The notes below the pieces were generated by a model that saw only the letters and a list, made by a program, of their open reading frames with translations, made no database searches and was not told the DNA's origin. From Halococcus saccharolyticus DSM 5350 (GTDB taxonomy: Archaea > Halobacteriota > Halobacteria > Halobacteriales > Halococcaceae): a DNA stretch of 64,000 nt. The translations under genes and the position numbers were made by a program. The stretch lies in contig NZ_AOMD01000002.1 in NCBI RefSeq assembly GCF_000336915.1, positions 69,413-133,412 on the forward strand. Direction: 5' to 3'. This document shows positions 58,710 through 64,000 of this stretch, piece after piece (within the stretch, counting starts at the first letter, position 1; each line of letters begins with the position of its first letter).

Positions 58710-60314
58710 TCAGGAGAAGTTGGCGAGCGTCGATTCTTGATCGCCGTCGAACGCGAAGAACCGGCCCGTTTGCATATTTATCGTGAACCCGATCGTCTGT
58801 GCTTTGTTCTGGATCGAGACCCGGCCCTCTTGGTTCACGATCTCGATCTCGTTGCCGCGCGGCGTCCCGCTCGACGAATCGTTCATGACGAGATTCGGCC
58901 GCGGTCCTTCAAGGTGGACGTTGTGCCCGTCCGTGCCGAAGCCCGGAACGTCGGACTGGATCGGGCCTTCCGGAGCGTCAACGCCAGCGGTGATCGTATA
59001 GGCTCCCGAGATATGGCCGACATGCCCGAGACCGTTGCGGTGCATGGTGACATCATCGCGGATATCGATCGTATCGCCCGCGGCCTGGAGCCCACCAACG
59101 CCCGTGAACGGATTGCCCTCCATATCGAGCGGGCCAGTCATGGAGTCGCCCTTCGCATTGACCATGTTCTGGTTGGTCCATGTCTGCGATGCGAGGCGGC
59201 CCTCCTCGCTGAATACGTGCCCTTCGTCGGCGTGAACGTTCCCACCGACCTCGACACTCAAGAGAGTCTGCGTCTCGGCGAGGTCGGTCCGGGCGATGGC
59301 GAGTGGGCGACCCATGTCGGCCCGCGAGCGCCACTCGTAGGTCTGGCCGTTATCCTCGTTGTTGTCGACGACGACGGTCTTCCTGCCGTTCGGCACGCTT
59401 CGGAGGTCAAGCAGTTTGTCGGCCGCCGCGTTCGGCGTGAGCTTGCTGATGTTATCGATGCCGTAGCCATTCCAATTGGCGTCGGCATCCATCCGGTCTC
59501 GTGTGTCAGTGCGAAGCAGATTCGGGCCAGGGATGCCACCCACCGCGTCGGCGTTGTCGGCCGCAGCGGCGTGGTCGGCCTCCGCAACGGCCCCCGAGAC
59601 ATTGCTGCCGGCCACCGACCCCGCCTCGCCCGACACACTCACATCGAGTGAGGTCTCGGCGTTGACGGCCGCGACTGCCTCGGCCGGCTGGAGATAGTCG
59701 TGTGGCGCGTCCGACCCGTGGCTGGCGTTCTGATTGACAGCCGTGTTGATCTCGTCGTCCGTTCGGATGTCCGCCGCGCCGGCGAGTTCGCCCGTGTGGA
59801 CTCTTCCGGACGGGTCCTCGAACTGGTCCTGAACGGTGAGATTGCTAAACTCGCCCGAAGGGTACTGGTTGCGTGGTTCGGCGGTGCCGGCCTGTGGGTC
59901 GATCCGGGAAATCTCCACCGCGTCGTCAGCCGACGACCCGCCAGTCGTGACCTCGATCAATGGGTCGTCGTTGATCTCGTAATTCAGGTCGGCATAGACG
60001 TGGTTAGTCTCGGTCGTACTAGCGAGTGCGACCCCCGAGCGAGCGTCGTAATGGCTGGCGACGAGGGCGTTGTGGACGGTCTGGCTGTGAGAGGTTCCGT
60101 CATCGGCTTGCCACTCAGCTAGAGCTGTGTCAAGTATAGCGTAGACTTTTCCCTCAGTCAAATCGAAAGTACCGGCGCTAGCGTCAATGCTTGTCTCTGG
60201 GACTTTGAGGCCGAAGTCGACGTACTCGTCGATCGGCGCTGCCGCTGCCAGTACAGCAACATGTTCGGGGGCGTATAGGTCATCCCCTGATTGCAGGACG
60301 GTATAATCAACCAT
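58710..60314 (-). CDS. Tail fibre protein
   Basis: The 534 residues start MVDYTVLQSGDDLYAPEHVA and include a module DIRTDDEINTAVNQNASHGS related to DVRTDSEITGVINDDADHGS of the large fibre. A middle with Ala/Gly/Asp-rich repeats, a peptidase-like or trimerising segment and a C-terminal region (EIEIVNQEGRVSIQNKAQTI) follow. MTGPLDMEGNPFTGVGG resembles tail-fibre turn repeats of phages. A leaderless promoter lies just upstream, so fibre genes can be expressed from here. Confidence 0.8.
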   Translation of the reverse strand: MVDYTVLQSGDDLYAPEHVAVLAAAAPIDEYVDFGLKVPETSIDASAGTFDLTEGKVYAILDTALAEWQADDGTSHSQTVHNALVASHYDARSGVALASTTETNHVYADLNYEINDDPLIEVTTGGSSADDAVEISRIDPQAGTAEPRNQYPSGEFSNLTVQDQFEDPSGRVHTGELAGAADIRTDDEINTAVNQNASHGSDAPHDYLQPAEAVAAVNAETSLDVSVSGEAGSVAGSNVSGAVAEADHAAAADNADAVGGIPGPNLLRTDTRDRMDADANWNGYGIDNISKLTPNAAADKLLDLRSVPNGRKTVVVDNNEDNGQTYEWRSRADMGRPLAIARTDLAETQTLLSVEVGGNVHADEGHVFSEEGRLASQTWTNQNMVNAKGDSMTGPLDMEGNPFTGVGGLQAAGDTIDIRDDVTMHRNGLGHVGHISGAYTITAGVDAPEGPIQSDVPGFGTDGHNVHLEGPRPNLVMNDSSSGTPRGNEIEIVNQEGRVSIQNKAQTIGFTINMQTGRFFAFDGDQESTLANFS

Positions 60315-60337
60315 TGAGAACTTGTGTTTCTCGTGTC

Positions 60338-60347
60338 ATTTTATATG
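60338..60347 (-). promoter_or_regulatory. TATA box of the fibre operon
   Basis: The minus strand reads CATATAAAAT, centred about 28 bases before ATG 60314, the best TATA match in the late region. It gives a leaderless message that begins at the fibre start codon. Confidence 0.6.
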
Positions 60348-60415
60348 ATCAGTCTTGATAGTCTCTGTCCGCCGTGGATTACTTGAATTGGCCCCAAAAT
60401 CGGCGCAACATCCTC

Positions 60416-60435
60416 GCCCGCCGTTCGCGGCGGGC
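60416..60435. terminator. Perfect 8-bp GC hairpin with TTCG loop
   Basis: GCCCGCCG (60416-60423), TTCG loop, CGGCGGGC (60428-60435). On the minus strand it follows the tail gene stop by about 58 bases and precedes the fibre promoter. It may terminate or process the baseplate transcript. No oligo-T run follows, so the role is uncertain. Confidence 0.45.
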
Positions 60436-60493
60436 CTTCCGCACAGTGGAAGTCCGGCCGGCCCGGAGGGGTTTCAGCCCCACTCCGCGAGCG

Positions 60494-60865
60494 TCACACT
60501 GGGCCGAGAATCGGCATCGTACTCGTGACACTCTCACCAGCACCCGGCTCCTTCACGCCGAACACATCCCGCGAGTAGAGTTGGCTCTCAGAGCCGATGA
60601 TGAGTGCCGCCTCAGTAATCTGTGTTCCGGCAGGCACCTCGTCACCCCCCGTCACGCTGAGTTTTGCCTCATACCGGCCGGGTGTGTCGGGATCGTCGAC
60701 CCAGTTCAGCGGCGCGTCACCCGTCGTGGCGCGAAAGACCTCGTTTTCGAGTTGGGTATCGGAGGCTGTCGGGGCCGTCGTGCCGGTCCCGATCGCCATC
60801 ACATTGACATACCCGCCCACGAGGTGGTCCGATACTGCTTCTAAACCTGCGTCAGTTTCAACCAT
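60494..60865 (-). CDS. Small tail/fibre-associated protein
   Basis: The 123 residues include VNVMAIGTGTTAPTASDTQL, then LENEVFRATTGDAPLNWVDD, and GDEVPAGTQITEAALIIGSE. This is the pattern of small phage tail proteins that start fibre cassettes downstream of gene I. It is likely a fibre connector or tail-collar-type protein. Upstream gene I ends 28 bases before. Confidence 0.65.
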   Translation of the reverse strand: MVETDAGLEAVSDHLVGGYVNVMAIGTGTTAPTASDTQLENEVFRATTGDAPLNWVDDPDTPGRYEAKLSVTGGDEVPAGTQITEAALIIGSESQLYSRDVFGVKEPGAGESVTSTMPILGPV

Positions 60866-60892
60866 AGGAGAAGTCTGAAGGAGTGTTGATCG

Positions 60893-61525
60893 TCAGTCGT
60901 CAGAGAAGCCCGCGCCGTAGCCCGTCGTATCGGTCGTCACGACATCGACATCGCCCGTCCGGATGCCGAGGCGCGTCGGTGCCGTCTCGAACTCGAAACT
61001 CGTCGCCGACGCCTCGCCGGTTCGGATGCCGAGTCGTGCCGAGTCGAGTACGTACTCGATCGGGCCGGTGAGTTGTACTGTCGATGGATCGGCCAGTTCC
61101 GCGAGTTCATGCACCAACGATACTTCGTGATCGCCCCACTCGTGGACCGTCAGCGAGTATTCGTTACTCGTGAAGTTCTCGCGCACGTCCACCGTGTCGG
61201 GTTCGGCGACGAGGCCGCCCGAGACGGCGACTTTGATGTCTTGGCTCGTCCCGCGGCCTGAGTAGGCGTTGACGAGAGCTTTGAGGTACTGGCGATACGC
61301 ACCGTCGCCGCGGCCGAACCGCTCGCCGAGAACGCCGAAGTCCCACGCCAACTCATCGAGATCCTGGCCATCCGCCCGCTCGATTTGCTGACTCGCGATG
61401 ACGTATTCGAGGTCGTCATCGAACTGGTCGAACAGCGTCTGGTGAGCGCGTGCCCAGCCCTGAACATTCGACGGGAGTTCGGGCAACGGCCGCGGGAGGT
61501 GATCCGCATAGTCAGTGGTGAACAC
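60893..61525 (-). CDS. Baseplate protein I-like (P2 gpI / Mu gp48 type)
   Basis: The 210 residues begin with HLPRPLPELPSNVQGWARAH, then LDELAWDFGVLGERFG and AYRQYLKALVNAYSGRGTSQ. This follows the gpI-family order: N-terminal LP-x-L, a D-x-L-D-x-L-A-W block and a Y-x-x-L-x-x helix. The C-terminal part has a repeated RLGIRTG motif (twice). It should sit at the baseplate edge and hold the fibres. It is four bases from the J-like gene. Confidence 0.8.
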   Translation of the reverse strand: MFTTDYADHLPRPLPELPSNVQGWARAHQTLFDQFDDDLEYVIASQQIERADGQDLDELAWDFGVLGERFGRGDGAYRQYLKALVNAYSGRGTSQDIKVAVSGGLVAEPDTVDVRENFTSNEYSLTVHEWGDHEVSLVHELAELADPSTVQLTGPIEYVLDSARLGIRTGEASATSFEFETAPTRLGIRTGDVDVVTTDTTGYGAGFSDD

Positions 61526-61528
61526 GGC

Positions 61529-63049
61529 CTACGATCCCCCACTCTCGACAGTGACGGTGATATTGCCGGGGTCGGCCACTTCACGCTGTGCGATAACTAC
61601 GTCATCCGCAACGGTGTAATCGACGGTGAACGTCGTACCGTTGTCGGGATTCGACCCGCCGATGGACCAATCGATCGTGTCAATCGCGCCGTCGCCCGTC
61701 GTGTCGGTCGTGGTGTAGTCCGTCCCCGCCACGAATGTAGTCTGTGAGCCGCCGGCCGTCCCCGTCACGTCGCCGACGTTCGCTGCCGCACTATCGAGTT
61801 GGTACTGCGCCGTCCCGCTGGTGTAGGTGTGCGGTTCGTCAGATAGCGAGAGCGTGGCGTCAACGTCCGCAAGGTCCCCCGGGGCTGCATCCATCACCTC
61901 GTAGGTGATGCGGCCGTCAGCGACGTTCTCGCCGAGCGTGAGACTCGCCAGATACTCGGCCAGCGTGTTCTCAATCGCCGTCGTGTCGAGGTCGGTGCCA
62001 TCGAGCGTCAGATCGACATCCACGACCCGCCGGGTGGCGCGGAGGAGGCGGTGATAGACCGTCGACGGGAATACGTCATCGCGGTCGAAGAACGTCTCGA
62101 ACTCGCTATCGGTCACGTCGGGCGCATTCACGAGCACGCGGCCGTAGGGCGCGCCGTTCGTGCCACTGATGTCGGGGTCGGTCTCGGGATCGTAGGTGTC
62201 GATCTCGCTACCGGAGACCGAGAGCGTGGGCGTGCCGTCGTAATGCTGGATGATCTCTACGTCGCCGTCGTCGATCGAGGCGAACGCCGAGATGAACTGG
62301 CCTTCAATCCCGCCCGTCGTGCCGCCACCCGAGCGATTGACGAGTGCGTTGCGCGTCCGCTGGCGAAGCGACTCGTTGCCCTCCTCCCCCTCACCATCAT
62401 ACGTAGCGTTCGGGTTCGTGACGGTGAGAATGTCCGACGTATCCTGTTCCTGTTCGTCGGGGACGTATTCGATTATATTCGAGCCGACGTTGTACTCCGC
62501 CCCGACGGCCGCCTCGTTCTCCTCACGGTTCCACGCCGTGATGGGGAGCGTGACGGTGGTGCTCGCGCCCGTCGGCGACCCGTTATCGGTGATGCGATAG
62601 GCGAGATAGTCGCCTGCGGCATCCGGCGTTGTCCCGACGATAGTGCCTGCCTCGACGGTGGCGTCCGGGCTATCGACGGTGACGAGAATCTCGCCGATGG
62701 CCGGCGAGCCCGGATCGCGGACCACGCCGTTCTCGATCGCCTTCTGGTCGAGGTCGAAATCGACCATCAACGAGTTCAAGTATGGCAGGTCGATCCGGGC
62801 GATCTGCTCTTCGGTAAAGAGGGTGGAGAGTTTGTCCTCGGTGACGGGGCCGCCGGCGAATCTGAGCCACCCGGAGAGCTGTGCGGCCAGCATCCCGTGC
62901 TGGATGTCGCTCAGGTACTCGGCCTCACCATCGAGAAGGATGTACTCGGGCGAGTGCTGCGAGAAATTCGTGAGATCGGCTATCTCGCTGGACGTGAGAC
63001 TAATCAGTCGTTTGCGGGTCGTGTCCGCAGTTTCGATTTGGAGCGGCAT
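61529..63049 (-). CDS. Baseplate J-like protein (wedge component)
   Basis: The 506 residues match Baseplate_J features: an N-terminal region with LNSLMVDFDLDQKAIENGVV, the domain with VTVDSPDATVEAGTIVGTTP and TVTLPITAWNREENEAAVGA, then GNESLRQRTRNALVNRSGGG, the conserved L-R-x-R segment followed by TTGGIEGQF. This is the main wedge protein of contractile tails (P2 gpJ, Mu gp47, T4 gp6). Its neighbours support the call. Confidence 0.88.
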   Translation of the reverse strand: MPLQIETADTTRKRLISLTSSEIADLTNFSQHSPEYILLDGEAEYLSDIQHGMLAAQLSGWLRFAGGPVTEDKLSTLFTEEQIARIDLPYLNSLMVDFDLDQKAIENGVVRDPGSPAIGEILVTVDSPDATVEAGTIVGTTPDAAGDYLAYRITDNGSPTGASTTVTLPITAWNREENEAAVGAEYNVGSNIIEYVPDEQEQDTSDILTVTNPNATYDGEGEEGNESLRQRTRNALVNRSGGGTTGGIEGQFISAFASIDDGDVEIIQHYDGTPTLSVSGSEIDTYDPETDPDISGTNGAPYGRVLVNAPDVTDSEFETFFDRDDVFPSTVYHRLLRATRRVVDVDLTLDGTDLDTTAIENTLAEYLASLTLGENVADGRITYEVMDAAPGDLADVDATLSLSDEPHTYTSGTAQYQLDSAAANVGDVTGTAGGSQTTFVAGTDYTTTDTTGDGAIDTIDWSIGGSNPDNGTTFTVDYTVADDVVIAQREVADPGNITVTVESGGS

Positions 63050-63086
63050 AGGTAGAGATGGGGGTTGAGAGCGTCGGAGCCGAGTG

Positions 63087-63596
63087 TTAGCCCGTCGGCT
63101 GCACTGGAATCACCACGTCGTGATACTCGTCGTCGGCCGCAAGGATCTGCATTTCCGCGCCGATCGTGTCGACACCGCTGCGATAGACTTCGGGCGGTTC
63201 AGGGACTCGATAGACTCGTGGGTCGCGGGTGACGACGTTGCTGTACTGGTTGGCGAGATCGGCAAACGTCTCCGGCGTGGGCTGGCCGATCACGGGGTCA
63301 GTCTCGCGGGAGATAGCAAACGCGAGGTCTTGGCCAAGCATCTCCACGCCCGAGGTGGTGGCGAGCGACCCCTGTTCGTTCACGACGAGATCCCATGCCA
63401 CCTGCCCGTCGTCGGTTTCGCTGGGTGCCCCCGCGAGTTTTAGCCCCGCCCCGAATGCCTCGCGTGGCGTGGGCCGGTCGGCCTCCTCGCGGCCACGCTG
63501 CTCGGCGAGCTGGGCCGCGCGTGAATCTTCCGGTTCGGGGGATTCTTCGCCTTCGCCCCATCGAAACTCGCCATATCGCGTTTCGCCATAGACCAT
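63087..63596 (-). CDS. Baseplate gp25/gpW-like protein
   Basis: The 169 residues have a disordered acidic N-terminus and a core VNEQGSLATTSGVEMLGQDL, then AFAISRETDPVIGQPTPETF, and a C-terminal strand region (IGAEMQILAADDEYHDVVIP). Position before J and the G-x-x-x-L-x-Q-D-L-x-x-x-I segment match the gp25/Mu gp46 sheath-initiator family. Confidence 0.72.
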   Translation of the reverse strand: MVYGETRYGEFRWGEGEESPEPEDSRAAQLAEQRGREEADRPTPREAFGAGLKLAGAPSETDDGQVAWDLVVNEQGSLATTSGVEMLGQDLAFAISRETDPVIGQPTPETFADLANQYSNVVTRDPRVYRVPEPPEVYRSGVDTIGAEMQILAADDEYHDVVIPVQPTG

Positions 63597-63599
63597 AGA

Positions 63600-64000
63600 T
63601 TACGCCCGATTGATAGGACCGCTGTAGTCGGACCGCCCGCTCGGATAGTCAATAGAGACATCGGCAACGGCCATCTGCGGGCCGTTGTTGATGACGGCCG
63701 TCCCCGACGACGCACTGCCACTCAGCGCCGTGCTTTGGATCTGCTCACACCGGCCGTCGACGATAATGTCCGGTGCGCCGCCGACATTGCCCATGTGGAC
63801 CTCGGTGTTCTTGATCGCGTGGAGAACGCCCGAACGCACGTCGATCCCGCCACCACACTTGGCGACGTTTGCGAGTTCGACCGTACAGCCGGTGATCGTG
63901 ACACCGCTGCCTTTGCCCTTGTCTTCGACGGCGAAGCCCTGCACGCCGTGAGCGCCTGCATCGGCGTTCGTGAGTTCCGTGTTCTCGTAATCGAACGCCG
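63600..64000 (-). CDS. C-terminal part of a beta-helix protein (cut by window edge), in the spike position
   Basis: The open frame reaches the window end, giving at least 133 residues. They include FDYENTELTNADAGAHGVQG, SGVTITGCTVELANVAKCGG and GVLHAIKNTEVHMGNVGGAP, a regular right-handed beta-helix ladder. In P2/Mu-type baseplates the gene preceding gpW/gp25 encodes the central spike, so this may be the spike or a spike-associated protein. The N-terminus lies to the right. It ends three bases before the gp25-like start. Confidence 0.7.
   Translation of the reverse strand, partial: AFDYENTELTNADAGAHGVQGFAVEDKGKGSGVTITGCTVELANVAKCGGGIDVRSGVLHAIKNTEVHMGNVGGAPDIIVDGRCEQIQSTALSGSASSGTAVINNGPQMAVADVSIDYPSGRSDYSGPINRA

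Larger units (their letters stand above)
60315..60493 (-). other. Intergenic region in the late block holding promoter and hairpins
   Basis: These 179 bases separate the 123-residue tail gene from the fibre gene. They contain a TATA box at 60338-60347, a GC-rich perfect hairpin at 60416-60435 and a smaller GGGG/CCCC stem near 60468-60482. No convincing ORF is present on either strand. Confidence 0.5.
26382..64000. mobile_element. Integrated haloarchaeal tailed virus (provirus), right end outside the window
   Basis: The element starts at tRNA-Thr with an integrase. It carries dense, overlapping small genes, a PCNA, RNase HI, ParB-like and HNH proteins, a C5 methyltransferase, regulators in divergent pairs, and a leftward late region with baseplate W/gp25-, J- and I-like proteins and several fibres. 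The baseplate set indicates a contractile (myovirus-type) tail. No portal, terminase, capsid or sheath gene is seen, nor a second tRNA-Thr 3' fragment, so at least part of the structural region lies to the right. Most major reading frames are intact; one discontinuity is noted at 39360-39739. Confidence 0.92.

Noticed and set aside
57556-58740. 394-codon plus-strand frame
   Set aside because: It is antisense to the large fibre and its upstream neighbour; Arg/Val-rich shadow composition.

Overview
The window is haloarchaeal DNA. It is GC-rich, its proteins are strongly acidic, many genes have a TATA-like box about 26-30 bases before the start codon (leaderless transcripts), and the marker genes are archaeal: Nop5/fibrillarin, diphthine synthase, Trm5, archaeosortase A with a PGF-CTERM substrate, and an archaeal PCNA. 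The genus cannot be fixed from sequence alone. Positions 1-26,381 are host chromosome; 26,382 to the right edge (at least 37.6 kb) is an integrated tailed virus that continues beyond the window.

Chromosome. The left end holds membrane proteins, a ZIP metal transporter and an MFS exporter (1-3.7 kb). At 4.3-11.2 kb is a probable one-carbon and betaine block: folD, a dimethylglycine/sarcosine oxidase-type flavoprotein with a GcvT domain, a threonine/serine dehydratase and a BCCT transporter. Then come small membrane and zinc-ribbon proteins, a universal stress protein, a K+ channel with an RCK domain and a second BCCT transporter (11.3-17.5 kb), which suggests osmotic adaptation. At 17.6-26.2 kb is an informational and cell-surface block: alanyl-tRNA editing protein, nop5-flpA (box C/D methylation), a PGF-CTERM surface protein followed by archaeosortase A, dphB, a pyridoxamine-oxidase-fold protein, trm5 and tRNA-Thr(CGT).

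Provirus. The tRNA-Thr 3' end is the inferred left attachment site. A tyrosine integrase follows (26.4-27.7 kb, +). A long leftward operon (38.8 to 28.0 kb, -) has genes joined almost throughout by start/stop overlaps. It encodes a ribbon-helix-helix protein, a ParB-like protein, a possible nuclease, an HNH protein, PCNA, RNase HI, an HTH protein, many tiny zinc or membrane proteins and a large membrane protein. A switch-like region with small regulators and repeated operator-like motifs lies at 38.8-40.65 kb. A rightward operon (40.65-43.74 kb) is followed by a second divergent regulator pair around a perfect palindrome (43.9-44.8 kb). A second rightward operon (44.5-50.1 kb) encodes a C5 cytosine methyltransferase, a candidate primase-polymerase-like protein and many zinc microproteins. 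The late tail genes read leftward from beyond the window. Their order (beta-helix protein, gp25/W-like, J-like, I-like, fibres) matches P2/Mu-type contractile-tail baseplates.

The strongest unusual signal is at 52,055-53,377. Within the leftward tail-fibre block, one rightward gene with its own promoter encodes a twin-arginine-signal (secreted) beta-helix protein whose body resembles the C-terminal beta-helix of the large tail fibre at 55,207-58,317. An exported copy of the virus's own fibre tip suggests a receptor-masking or host-surface-modifying lysogeny factor; this is an inference. No capsid, portal or terminase gene and no right attachment site is visible, so they should lie to the right.
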